Assembly (NCBI GenBank): GCA_038241115.1
Contig: JBBRGA010000141.1
Coordinates: forward strand, 1-8,825
Length of the DNA: 8,825 bases
Direction: 5' to 3'
Origin: JANYJJ01 sp038241115
GTDB lineage: Bacteria; Pseudomonadota; Gammaproteobacteria; Burkholderiales; Burkholderiaceae_C
The notes under the pieces are model-generated. The model saw nothing but the letters and a program-made list of their open reading frames with translations. It did not search any database and was not told where the DNA came from. The position numbers were made by a program, and so were the translations under genes. The first letter of the stretch is position 1. Each line of letters begins with the position of its first letter. Shown here one piece after another: positions 1-6,924 of the stretch.

Positions 1-1121
1 AGCAAGTCAGCACCGGCATCGACAACTGGACCCTGCGCCAGCCGCTCGGAGTGGTGGCCGGCGTGACGCCGTTCAACTTCCCGTGCATGGTGCCGCTGTG
101 GATGTTTCCGCTGGCCATCGCGGCGGGAAACTGCTTTGTGCTCAAGCCCAGCGAACGCGACCCGTCGGCGCCCATCTTCATGGCCAATTTGCTCAAGCAA
201 GCCGGTTTGCCTGACGGTGTGATCGGCGTGGTGCAGGGTGACAAATTGGCGGTGGACACCCTGTTGACGCACCCTGATGTGAAGGCGATCAGCTTTGTCG
301 GCTCGACCCCGATTGCGCAGTACATCTACGAAACCGGTGCTCGCCACGGCAAGCGCGTGCAAGCATTGGGTGGCGCCAAAAACCACTTGGTGGTGATGCC
401 CGATGCCGACCTCGAACTCACCGTGGACGCCCTGATCGGAGCGGGCTACGGCTCGGCCGGTGAGCGCTGCATGGCCATCAGCGTGGCAGTGGCGGTGGGC
501 GATGTGGCCGACAAATTGGTGGCGGCTCTGGCGGCGCGCGCCAAGACCTTGAAGATCAAAAACGGCATGGAACTCGACGCCGAGATGGGCCCCGTCATCA
601 CGCGTGAATCGCTTGAGCGGATCGAGGGCTACATCGCCACCGGCGTGACCGAAGGCGCCACTTTGGTGGTGGACGGTCGAGGTTTGAAGGTGGCGGGTTT
701 TGAGGGTGGTTTCTTCACGGGCGGCACGCTGTTTGACCACGTGACACCCAACATGCGCATCTACAAAGAAGAAATTTTTGGCCCGGTGCTCAGTGTGGTT
801 CGGGTAGACGACTTCGCCGCAGCGGTGGACTTGGTCAACGCGCACGAATTTGGCAACGGCGTGGCGTGCTTCACCAGCGACGGCAACGTGGCCCGCGAAT
901 TTGCGCGCCGCATTCAGGTGGGCATGGTCGGAATCAATGTGCCCATTCCGGTGCCTATGGCGTGGCACGGATTTGGCGGCTGGAAGAAGAGCCTGTTCGG
1001 CGACATGCATGCCTACGGTGAAGAAGGCGTGCGCTTCTACACCAAACAAAAATCAGTCATGCAGCGTTGGCCCGCCAGCATTGCCAAAGGCGCTGAATTT
1101 GTGATGCCCACGGCGAAGTGA
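1..1121 (+). CDS. mmsA: Methylmalonate-semialdehyde dehydrogenase (CoA-acylating), 5'-partial
   Basis: This enzyme oxidises (methyl)malonate semialdehyde with NAD+ and CoA to propionyl-CoA or acetyl-CoA plus CO2, in valine, thymine or inositol breakdown. The gene enters from the left edge and is read from base 3 as 372 codons; roughly the first 125-130 residues of a family member of about 500 are outside the window. Seen in order: the RQPLGVVAG and TPFNFP stretch (bases 36-80), the cofactor-site sequence around LKPSERDPSAP, the SFVGSTPIA turn, and GSAGERCMA with the catalytic cysteine at bases 468-470. The segment that is ELGGK in ordinary aldehyde dehydrogenases reads LGGAKNH, so the general-base glutamate is absent, as is usual for the CoA-dependent MmsA branch. 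Further on are KEEIFGPVLSVVR and a C-terminal GWKKSLFGD. The TGA stop is at 1119-1121. A GTG at 51 is only the first internal start-like codon; homology clearly continues upstream of it. Identification is strong; the physiological pathway cannot be decided without neighbours to the left. Confidence 0.95.
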   Translation, partial: QVSTGIDNWTLRQPLGVVAGVTPFNFPCMVPLWMFPLAIAAGNCFVLKPSERDPSAPIFMANLLKQAGLPDGVIGVVQGDKLAVDTLLTHPDVKAISFVGSTPIAQYIYETGARHGKRVQALGGAKNHLVVMPDADLELTVDALIGAGYGSAGERCMAISVAVAVGDVADKLVAALAARAKTLKIKNGMELDAEMGPVITRESLERIEGYIATGVTEGATLVVDGRGLKVAGFEGGFFTGGTLFDHVTPNMRIYKEEIFGPVLSVVRVDDFAAAVDLVNAHEFGNGVACFTSDGNVAREFARRIQVGMVGINVPIPVPMAWHGFGGWKKSLFGDMHAYGEEGVRFYTKQKSVMQRWPASIAKGAEFVMPTAK

Positions 1122-1267
1122 TCATTCAATCGTCACACGGTCGTGCAGCGCAGTGCAGTGGGCGCTGTCAGCTAATCAGCTTCACGCCCAACGTTTTCAG
1201 GCTCGCCGAGTCACCCTGGCCGAGGATCACGGCGCCAGGCCGGGCGGACCTCCTCAGCTGCGTTGCC
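1122..1267. other. Convergent intergenic gap with weak inverted repeats
   Basis: This gap lies between the convergent ends of mmsA and the ABC permease. Two short perfect inverted repeats are visible: CAGCGC at 1146-1151 with GCGCTG at 1162-1167 (10-base loop), and CCTGGC at 1215-1220 with GCCAGG at 1234-1239 (13-base loop). Neither is followed by a T-tract on either strand, so neither is a convincing intrinsic terminator. On the minus strand a strong Shine-Dalgarno-like GAGGAGG occurs just after the permease stop, but no start codon follows at a useful distance. Confidence 0.4.
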
Positions 1268-2095
1268 TTACAGCTTCTCTGTCTCGCCCGACTTAGGCTG
1301 CCATTTCATCAGACGCTTTTCTACCTTTCCCACCGCGGCGTCCAGCAGCAGCGCGAACACGGTGAGCACCAAGATCCCGGCCATCACGGTATTGATGTCG
1401 AAGGCGCCTTCGGCTTGCAATATCAGGTAGCCCACGCCGCGCGACGAGCCCAGATATTCACCCACCACCGCGCCCACAAACGCCAAGCCCACGCTGGTGT
1501 GCAGCGAGCTGAACACCCAACTCGTCGCGCTGGGCAGGTACACATGGCGCAGCAGCTGTTTTTGCGAGGCGCCCAGCATGCGCGCGTTGGCCAGCACCAC
1601 CGGACTGACTTCTTTCACGCCTTGGTAGACGTTGAAGAAGACGATGAAAAACACCAGCGTCACGCCCAGCGCCACCTTGCTGGCGATTCCCAAGCCGAAC
1701 CACACCGCAAATATCGGCGCCAGGATGACGCGAGGCATGCTGTTCAGTGCCTTGATGTAGGGGTCGGCGATGGCCGCCGCCAGGGGGCTGAGCGCCAGCC
1801 AGAGGCCGCAGCCCAGGCCCAGCAAGGTGCCGATGCCGAAGGCCAGCACGGTCTCCAGCAGCGTCACCCACAAGTGCTGATAGATGTCGCCTTTGACAAA
1901 AAACCAGGACCACACGCGGCTGAAAATCTTCAGCGGCTCGCCGAAGAAAAACGCCGCTTGCTGATCGTTTTCAAACAGCAGCGGCGGGATCAAGCCGGGC
2001 TTGGTGGCGACATGCCACAGCACGAAGATGGCCAGCAGCAGGCCCAGTTGCCAAGCACGCAGGTTGCTTTGCCGGGGTTTGATGAATTTCCACAT
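1268..2095 (-). CDS. ABC transporter permease, NitT/TauT (SsuC/TauC-like) family
   Basis: This is the inner-membrane permease of an importer of the nitrate/sulfonate/taurine class. It is 275 residues from the chosen ATG (2093-2095), close to the usual family length. A first hydrophobic segment lies at about residues 15-31, followed by a periplasmic stretch rich in aromatic residues. Four or more further hydrophobic segments follow. The cytoplasmic EAA-type coupling loop is at about residues 169-188 (ANARMLGAS then a Leu-Pro), the surface that contacts the ATPase. The reading frame is open a further 31 codons upstream, but that extension overlaps the ATPase gene and is not hydrophobic or family-like. 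The ATG at 2095 leaves a 34-35 base gap after the ATPase stop. No strong Shine-Dalgarno precedes it, so translation may depend on the upstream gene. It is the last gene of the operon. The family is certain; the substrate is unknown. Confidence 0.93.
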   Translation of the reverse strand: MWKFIKPRQSNLRAWQLGLLLAIFVLWHVATKPGLIPPLLFENDQQAAFFFGEPLKIFSRVWSWFFVKGDIYQHLWVTLLETVLAFGIGTLLGLGCGLWLALSPLAAAIADPYIKALNSMPRVILAPIFAVWFGLGIASKVALGVTLVFFIVFFNVYQGVKEVSPVVLANARMLGASQKQLLRHVYLPSATSWVFSSLHTSVGLAFVGAVVGEYLGSSRGVGYLILQAEGAFDINTVMAGILVLTVFALLLDAAVGKVEKRLMKWQPKSGETEKL

Positions 2096-2130
2096 GGGCA
2101 AGGGGCTCGAAAGACGGACCAGTGAGTGGC

Positions 2131-2928
2131 TCAAGCCGCCAATTGCTGCTGATAACCCTTCAGCACTTCTTCGCGCAGCACCGCCCAAATGGCGGCGTGC
2201 AGTTCCATGAAGCGTGGCACCACTTTCACTTCGGCCACGTCGCGCGGACGGGGCAGGTCAATCACAAATTCTCCGATGGGATGAGAGCCAGGCCCAGCGC
2301 TCATCACCAATACGCGGTCGCTCAGGGCGATGGCTTCGTCGAGGTCGTGGGTGATGAAGAGCACGGCTTTCTTTTTGGCTGCCCACAGCGCCAGCACTTC
2401 GTTCTCCATGAGCTGGCGGGTTTGGATGTCGAGCGCAGAAAACGGCTCGTCCATCAAGATGATGTCGGGGTCGAGCACCAAGGTTTGCGCCAGGCTCACT
2501 CGCTTGCGCATGCCGCCCGACAACTGATGCGGATAGCGGTCGCCGAAGCCGCCCAGGCCCACGCGCTTGAGCCACTCCTGCGCCTGCGCTGCGGCGTCCA
2601 GCGCGCCGCGAAACTCCAGGCCCGCCATCACGTTTTGCGCCGCGGTGCGCCACGGCATCAGGCTCTCTGACTGGAACATGTAGCCCGCGCGGGTATTGAT
2701 CCCGCCCAGCGCTTGCCCAAACACCTTCACGCTGCCGGTGCTGGGTGCCAACAAACCAGCGGCCACGTTCAACACGGTGCTTTTGCCGCAGCCGGTGGGC
2801 CCCACCACCGACACAAATTCACCCGCGCCCACGCTCAAGTTGATGTCACGCACGGCGGTGTAGCGCTGCGTGGCGTCGTCTTTGCTGACGAAGGTGCAGC
2901 TGATGTTTTCCAGTTCCAGGGCGTTCAT
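2131..2928 (-). CDS. ABC transporter ATP-binding protein, NitT/TauT (SsuB/TauB-like) family
   Basis: This is the nucleotide-binding subunit that powers the importer at the cytoplasmic face of the membrane. All catalytic elements are intact, counting from the ATG at 2926-2928 (265 residues): Walker A GPTGCGKST at 43-51, Q-loop Gln86 in MFQSESLMPWRT, signature LSGGMRKR at 136-143, Walker B IILMDEP with Glu161, D-loop SALD, and switch His194 in FITHD. The Q-loop region MPWRT is typical of the nitrate/taurine/sulfonate branch. A TTG at 2947-2949, seven codons earlier, is in frame and would bring the start within about 9 bases of the preceding stop. I prefer the ATG because family members usually begin just before the LELENIS-type first strand, though the Shine-Dalgarno is weak for both. 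It lies between the binding-protein and permease genes in the same direction, so it is one operon with them. Confidence 0.95.
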   Translation of the reverse strand: MNALELENISCTFVSKDDATQRYTAVRDINLSVGAGEFVSVVGPTGCGKSTVLNVAAGLLAPSTGSVKVFGQALGGINTRAGYMFQSESLMPWRTAAQNVMAGLEFRGALDAAAQAQEWLKRVGLGGFGDRYPHQLSGGMRKRVSLAQTLVLDPDIILMDEPFSALDIQTRQLMENEVLALWAAKKKAVLFITHDLDEAIALSDRVLVMSAGPGSHPIGEFVIDLPRPRDVAEVKVVPRFMELHAAIWAVLREEVLKGYQQQLAA

Positions 2929-2958
2929 CGCAGGATCGGTGCGGCTCAAGTTTGAAGG

Positions 2959-3993
2959 TCAGCCTTTTGGATACTTCGCGTTTGCTTTTTTCACGAATTC
3001 GTTGGTGTAGATCGCCGTCAAATCGATCTTGGCCGAGGCAATTTCTGGGTCGATGCTGGCCAGTGCGCGGCGCGCGGTTTCGGGCCCCGCTTCAGGGAAC
3101 ATGCCGTCGGGCGAGAGCGCCGCTTTGGCCGCCAAAAAGGCGTCCACATACACCGCACGGTCGCCGAGCAGATAGCTCTCGGGCACGGCCTTGATGATGT
3201 CGCTGGCACCCGCCGCTTGAATCCACTTGTTGGCCCGCACGATGGCGTTGGTCAGTGCTTGAACGGTGGCAGGGTTTTTGTCGATGAAGCTTTGCGGCGC
3301 GTACAGGCAGCCGGCCGGCATCGGGCCGCCAAACACCTTGTCGGCCTCGGCCACCACGCGAGTGTCAGACACGACTTTCATGTCGCCCGAACGCACCAGC
3401 AAGGTGATCACCGGATCGAGGTTGCTCATTGCGTCAATCTGACCGGAGCGCATCGCGGCCGCTGCGCCGCTGCCCGCGCCCACGCCGACGATCGACACAT
3501 CGCCCGGCTTCAAGCCGGCCTTGGCCAACACAAAGTTGGCCAGCACATTGGTGCTCGAGCCGGGTGCGGTGACGCCCAGTTTTTTGCCTTTCAGGTCGGC
3601 CACCGTTTTGAAGTTGGGCATGGTTTTGGGGTTGATTCCCAAAACGATTTGCGGCGCGCGGCCCTGCAGCGCAAAGGCCCTCAAGCGCTGGCCCTTGATT
3701 TGCATGTTGATGGTGTGCTCGAACGCACCCGACACCACATCGGCGCTGCCGCCAATCATGGCTTGCAAGGCGCGCGAGCCGCCGGCAAAGTCGGCAATCG
3801 TCACCTCCAGGCCTTCGGCTTTGAAGTAACCCAGGCTCTCGGCGATGGTCAGCGGCAGGTAGTAAAGCAGGTTCTTGCCGCCCACGGCGAGCGTGAGTTT
3901 CGGCTTTTCCAGTGCCTGCGCGTGGCTCCAACGCGGCCAAGCCAAAGCCGCACCAAAGGTGGGAAGGGAAATCAGGGCGGCTCTGCGTTTCAT
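2959..3993 (-). CDS. ABC transporter substrate-binding protein, NMT1/THI5-like (NitT/TauT class)
   Basis: This is the periplasmic solute receptor of the importer, 344 residues from the ATG at 3991-3993. That start has a good Shine-Dalgarno (GGAG, 7 bases upstream of the ATG) and a signal peptide right after it: MKRR, a hydrophobic core around residues 5-19, and a likely signal-peptidase site at about SHA/QA (residues 23-27). An in-frame extension of 42 codons upstream has no signal-like features and runs through the promoter region, so it is rejected. The mature part opens with the typical LTLAVGG...YYLPLTIAESLGYFKAEGLEV. It then has FAGGSRALQAMIGGSADVVSGAFEH and DLKGKKLGVTAPGSSTN, the usual two-lobed NMT1-type pattern. 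Relatives bind taurine, sulfonates, nitrate, pyrimidine precursors or aromatic acids. The pocket residues do not let me choose, so the substrate is left open. It is first in a three-gene operon with the ATPase and permease. Confidence 0.93.
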   Translation of the reverse strand: MKRRAALISLPTFGAALAWPRWSHAQALEKPKLTLAVGGKNLLYYLPLTIAESLGYFKAEGLEVTIADFAGGSRALQAMIGGSADVVSGAFEHTINMQIKGQRLRAFALQGRAPQIVLGINPKTMPNFKTVADLKGKKLGVTAPGSSTNVLANFVLAKAGLKPGDVSIVGVGAGSGAAAAMRSGQIDAMSNLDPVITLLVRSGDMKVVSDTRVVAEADKVFGGPMPAGCLYAPQSFIDKNPATVQALTNAIVRANKWIQAAGASDIIKAVPESYLLGDRAVYVDAFLAAKAALSPDGMFPEAGPETARRALASIDPEIASAKIDLTAIYTNEFVKKANAKYPKG

Positions 3994-4013
3994 GAAAAAA
4001 ACTCCGGCGAAAA

Positions 4014-4022
4014 GGTGAACAC
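4014..4022 (+). repeat. 9-base direct repeat copy 1 (GGTGAACAC), possible operator
   Basis: This is identical to a second copy at 4068-4076, 54 bases away in the same orientation. Each copy contains the near-palindrome GTG-AA-CAC. This copy lies just downstream of the start point predicted for the ABC operon, about +6 to +14, a position typical of repressor sites. A shorter GTGAA also occurs at 4032-4036, between the two copies. Confidence 0.35.
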
Positions 4023-4034
4023 TTGCGGCCTGTG

Positions 4035-4063
4035 AATCTAGCAGCCGCACGCGGGCTTTTGAA
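4035..4063 (-). promoter_or_regulatory. Candidate sigma70 promoter for the ABC operon
   Basis: Read on the minus strand, TTCAAA (plus-strand bases 4058-4063) is followed after exactly 17 bases by TAGATT (4035-4040). Each hexamer matches the sigma70 consensus at four of six positions with ideal spacing. Transcription would start near base 4028, giving a leader of about 35 bases before the binding-protein ATG and its GGAG site. This is inferred from pattern only. Confidence 0.4.
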
Positions 4064-4067
4064 TGGT

Positions 4068-4076
4068 GGTGAACAC
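4068..4076 (+). repeat. 9-base direct repeat copy 2 (GGTGAACAC), possible operator
   Basis: This is the second identical copy of the 9-base repeat. It sits just upstream of the predicted -35 element of the ABC promoter, about -41 to -49, where activators or a second repressor dimer commonly bind. The 54-base centre-to-centre distance is close to five DNA turns, so both copies would face the same side of the helix. It could also serve the dehydrogenase gene on the other strand. Confidence 0.35.
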
Positions 4077-4133
4077 GCACAGCGGCGTGCAGGATCACAA
4101 CCAACCGCGCAGTCCGCACCTGACAATCGCCTC

Positions 4134-4889
4134 ATGAAAACCATATTGGTCACTGGTGCCAGTCGCGGAATAGGCGCGGCCACGGCGCTGCTTTGCGCGC
4201 AGCGCGGATTTGCAGTGGCCATTAACTACGCAGGAAATGCGCAGGCCGCCGACGAGGTCCTGCATGCCGTGCGCGGGCGCGGCGTGCCCGCAATTGCGGT
4301 GCAAGCCGACGTGAGTGACGAGGCTGCCGTGCTGGCCATGTTTGCGCGCATCGACGCCGAGCTGCCGCCGCTGGGCGGCCTGGTCAACAACGCCGGCGTG
4401 GTGGACGTGGCTTCGCGCTTGGACGACATGAGTTTTGCGCGCTGGCAGCGCTTGTTTGCGGTGAACGTGCTTGGCACGTTTTTGTGCGCGCGCGAAGCCG
4501 TCAAGCGCCTGTCGACCAAGCATGCACATGGTTTTCGGGGCGAGGGCGGCTGCATCGTCAACATGTCGTCTGCGGCGGCCCGCTTGGGCTCACCCAATGT
4601 CTACGTGGACTATGCCGCCAGCAAAGGTGCCATCGACACATTCACCCTCGGCCTGGCGCGCGAGGTTGCCGCAGAAGGCATACGGGTGAACGCGGTGCGC
4701 CCCGGAATCATCGACACCGACATCCACGCGCTCAGTGGCATGGCCGACCTGGCGCTGAGCCAAGCCGCACTGTTGCCCATGCGCCGTCTGGGCAGCGCAC
4801 AAGAAGTGGCCCATGCGGTGGTGTGGTTGCTGTCAGATGAGGCCAGCTACACCAACGGCGCGCTGCTGGATGTGGCAGGCGCGCGGTGA
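4134..4889 (+). CDS. SDR-family NAD(P)-dependent oxidoreductase, YgfF-like
   Basis: This is a classical short-chain dehydrogenase of 251 residues, cytosolic, presumably oxidising or reducing a sugar- or hydroxy-type substrate with NAD(P). The dinucleotide motif TGASRGIG is at residues 7-14 and NNAG at 85-88. The catalytic set is Asn111, Ser145 (in NMSS), Tyr160 and Lys164 (YAASK). The stretch from RLGSP through YVDYAASKGAIDT to VRPGIIDT closely resembles what I recall of Escherichia coli YgfF, whose substrate is not firmly known. Asn31-Tyr32 after the second strand, without an acidic residue there, hints at NADP(H) preference; this is an inference. The ATG at 4134 is chosen because the motif begins six residues later; the open frame extends 37 codons upstream without family-like sequence. 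There is no clear Shine-Dalgarno. A TATAAT-like GACAAT ends seven bases before the ATG, so a leaderless mRNA is possible. It is divergent from the ABC operon, with a shared control region of 140 bases. Confidence 0.9.
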   Translation: MKTILVTGASRGIGAATALLCAQRGFAVAINYAGNAQAADEVLHAVRGRGVPAIAVQADVSDEAAVLAMFARIDAELPPLGGLVNNAGVVDVASRLDDMSFARWQRLFAVNVLGTFLCAREAVKRLSTKHAHGFRGEGGCIVNMSSAAARLGSPNVYVDYAASKGAIDTFTLGLAREVAAEGIRVNAVRPGIIDTDIHALSGMADLALSQAALLPMRRLGSAQEVAHAVVWLLSDEASYTNGALLDVAGAR

Positions 4890-4947
4890 ACGCGTCTCGT
4901 TGTTCTTCAACTGTTCGAGCTGCAGACTTGCGAAAGAAACACACCCC

Positions 4948-6303
4948 ATGAACATGCCATCAGAGAGTCAAGGCGCCGAAGCCACCACCGCCGCGCGCCT
5001 GCTGCTGCGATCCCTGTTTGATGCTGCGCTGGAGGCGGTCGATCCCATGCACTGCGTTTCGGCGCACTTGCCGCCACGCCCCAAAGGCAAAACCTTGATC
5101 CTGGGGGCAGGCAAGGCCTCGGCGCGCATGGCACTCGCGGTGGAGGCTGCTTGGGGTGTCTCTGGCGGCGGCGACTTTGGTCGTAACGGCGCCAATGCCG
5201 GGGATGGCGCTTCTGATAACTCACTCAGCGGTTTGGTGGTCACCCGCTACGGCCACGGTGAAGCTTGCTCGCGCATTGAGGTGGTCGAGGCGGGCCACCC
5301 GGTTCCAGACGCCGCGGGTGCCGCCGCAGCGCAGCGCATGCTGGACATGGCCCAGCGCATGGGCCCGGACGACCTGGTGCTGGCCTTGATGTCGGGCGGG
5401 GGCTCGTCGCTCATCACCTTGCCGGCCGAGGGGCTGACGGTAGACGACCTGCGCGACGTGAACCGCGCCCTGTTGAGCAGCGGCGCGCCGATCGCCGAGA
5501 TGAACATGGTGCGGCGCCACCTGTCGGCCATCAAAGGCGGCCGCTTGGCCATGGCCTGCGGCGCCGCCGCGGTGCACACCTTGGTGATTTCAGACGTGCC
5601 GGGCGACGACCCCGCGGTGGTGGCGTCGGGCCCCACGGTTGCCGACCAGAGCCAGCCGAAAGACGCGCTGAATGTGCTGCAGCGACGCGGTATCGCCATC
5701 TCCGACGCCGTGATGCGCGTCTTGCAACGCGGTGCGTCCGCCGCTTCGGGATTGCCAGTGCGCGGCCAAGGGTCTCGCGAAGTGCGCGTCATCGCGACCG
5801 CCGACACCGCTTTGCGTGCGGCCATCGCCTTGGCCCAGCAACTCGGCCTGGAAGTCACCAGCCTGGGCGGCGGCGTGGAGGGCGAGTCGCGTGACGTCGC
5901 ACGCCAGCAGGCCGTCATGGCGCGTGACCTGCGCGCCAACAGACCGGGCAGCGGCAGGCCGCGCCTGTTGATTTCGGGCGGCGAAACCACCGTAACCGTC
6001 GCCGGCCAGGGTCGGGGCGGGCGCAACTCAGAATTTCTGCTGTCGCTGGCTTTGGCGCTGCACGGCGAGCGCGGTATCCACGCGCTGGCCTGCGACACCG
6101 ACGGCATCGACGGCGTGGAAGACAACGCCGGCGGCTACATCGGCCCCGACTCATTGCGCCTGGCGGCAGCGCTCGGCCTCAAGCCGCAGGCCTTGCTCGA
6201 CAACAACGACGCCTACGCATTTTTGTCGGCCTTGGGCGACCTGATTCGAACCGGCCCTACGCGCACCAACGTCAATGACTTCTGGGCGTTGCTCATCACC
6301 TGA
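4948..6303 (+). CDS. gckA: Glycerate 2-kinase, MOFRL / DUF4147 family (GckA/TtuD-like)
   Basis: This is a cytosolic kinase that phosphorylates D-glycerate with ATP to 2-phosphoglycerate, linking glyoxylate, tartrate or serine-type metabolism to glycolysis. Older annotations call members hydroxypyruvate reductase (TtuD). It has 451 residues, normal for the family. Seen in order: GAGKAS with Lys56 at 53-58, AGHPVPD at 115-121, SGGGSS at 149-154, MNMVRRHLSAIKGG at 185-198, and SDVPGDDPAVVASGPTV from 215. The C-terminal MOFRL domain follows, with ISGGETTV, GRGGRNSEF, CDTDGIDG, and the final DNNDAY and RTGPTRTNVND. A Gly/Asn/Asp/Ser-rich segment at about residues 71-92 looks like a loop insertion before the LVVTRYGH strand. 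The ATG at 4948 is chosen because the upstream frame overlaps the dehydrogenase gene; an ATG two codons later is also possible. The gene follows the dehydrogenase by 58 bases and is followed by ubiX after 18 bases, so co-transcription is likely. Confidence 0.92.
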   Translation: MNMPSESQGAEATTAARLLLRSLFDAALEAVDPMHCVSAHLPPRPKGKTLILGAGKASARMALAVEAAWGVSGGGDFGRNGANAGDGASDNSLSGLVVTRYGHGEACSRIEVVEAGHPVPDAAGAAAAQRMLDMAQRMGPDDLVLALMSGGGSSLITLPAEGLTVDDLRDVNRALLSSGAPIAEMNMVRRHLSAIKGGRLAMACGAAAVHTLVISDVPGDDPAVVASGPTVADQSQPKDALNVLQRRGIAISDAVMRVLQRGASAASGLPVRGQGSREVRVIATADTALRAAIALAQQLGLEVTSLGGGVEGESRDVARQQAVMARDLRANRPGSGRPRLLISGGETTVTVAGQGRGGRNSEFLLSLALALHGERGIHALACDTDGIDGVEDNAGGYIGPDSLRLAAALGLKPQALLDNNDAYAFLSALGDLIRTGPTRTNVNDFWALLIT

Positions 6304-6321
6304 GCCGTGGACAATGTGGTC

Positions 6322-6924
6322 ATGACGACCCAAGACCCCGAAAAAACAGCCGCGCCACGTCGCCTCATCGTGGGCATCAGCGGTGCCTCTGGCGCCATTT
6401 ACGGCATCCGCATCTTGCAGGCGCTGCAAGGCTCGCAGATTGAGACGCACCTGGTCATGACCGAGTCGGCGCGCATCACCTTGGCGGCTGAAACCGACAT
6501 GAGCACCTCGGACGTGGAGGCGCTGGCCAGCCAGGTTCACAACGTGCGCAACATCGGCGCCACGGTGTCTTCGGGCTCGTTCAAGACCATGGGCATGGTG
6601 ATTGCGCCGTGCTCGGTGCGCACGATGTCGGAAATTGCCTGGGGCACCACCAGCAACCTGCTCACCCGGGCCGCCGATGTGGTGCTGAAGGAGCGTCGCC
6701 GCTTGGTGTTGATGCTGCGTGAAACGCCGCTGCACGCCGGGCATTTGCAAACCATGCTGCAGGTGACAAACAGCGGCGCCATCATCATGCCGCCGGTGCC
6801 CGCGCTGTATTCCAAGCCGCAAAGCGTCATGGACATGATTGACCACACCGTGGGCCGGTGTCTGGACTTGTTTGACATCGACACCGCGCTGGTGGAGCGC
6901 TGGCCGGGCTTGGGCAAGTCGTGA
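6322..6924 (+). CDS. ubiX: Flavin prenyltransferase UbiX
   Basis: UbiX joins a dimethylallyl group to reduced FMN, making the prenylated FMN cofactor used by UbiD-type decarboxylases. In ubiquinone synthesis that partner decarboxylates polyprenyl-4-hydroxybenzoate. The protein is 200 residues from the ATG at 6322, the usual size. It shows GISGASGAIYG at 18-28, SSGSFKTMGMVIAPCS at 83-98 and the EIAWGTTSNLLTRAADV helix. The RETPLH segment follows at 132-137, with PPVPALYSKP and a DHTVGRCLD end. A GTG at 6307, five codons earlier, is an alternative start; neither start has a strong Shine-Dalgarno. Its gene begins 18 bases after the glycerate-kinase stop, and its own TGA overlaps the start of the next gene. 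No ubiD-like gene is in the window, so the decarboxylase partner must be elsewhere. A role as a dedicated aromatic-decarboxylase accessory is possible but less likely. Confidence 0.95.
   Translation: MTTQDPEKTAAPRRLIVGISGASGAIYGIRILQALQGSQIETHLVMTESARITLAAETDMSTSDVEALASQVHNVRNIGATVSSGSFKTMGMVIAPCSVRTMSEIAWGTTSNLLTRAADVVLKERRRLVLMLRETPLHAGHLQTMLQVTNSGAIIMPPVPALYSKPQSVMDMIDHTVGRCLDLFDIDTALVERWPGLGKS

Noticed and set aside
1146..1167. Inverted repeat after mmsA as an intrinsic terminator
   Set aside because: The stem is only 6 bp and no T-tract follows on either strand.
1118..2125. Long plus-strand open frame (335 codons) opposite the ABC permease
   Set aside because: It is rich in His, Gln and Arg with no recognisable motif and is exactly antisense to a permease with an intact EAA loop; it is a shadow of GC-rich codon use.
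2096..2188. Extended start for the ABC permease (31 more codons)
   Set aside because: It would overlap the ATPase gene by 58 bases and adds sequence unlike the family; the ATG at 2095 is preferred.
3919..3993. Twin-arginine (Tat) signal on the binding protein
   Set aside because: Arg-Arg is present in MKRRAAL, but the following residues lack the Phe-Leu-Lys part of the Tat consensus; an ordinary Sec signal is simpler, though Tat is not excluded.
3217..4035. Plus-strand open frame of 272 codons opposite the binding protein
   Set aside because: His/Gly/Gln-rich shadow of a well-supported gene, with no ribosome site or domain.
3994..4119. Extended start for the binding protein (42 more codons)
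   Set aside because: It would bury the signal peptide inside the protein and run through the promoter region; the ATG at 3993 has GGAG and a signal peptide directly after it.
5247..6125. Minus-strand open frame of 292 codons opposite the glycerate kinase
   Set aside because: Composition is Ser/Arg/Pro-heavy with no family pattern, and the plus strand carries all the MOFRL-family motifs.
6151..6846. Minus-strand open frame of 231 codons opposite ubiX and the kinase end
   Set aside because: It spans two real genes on the other strand and is His/Arg-rich without motifs.
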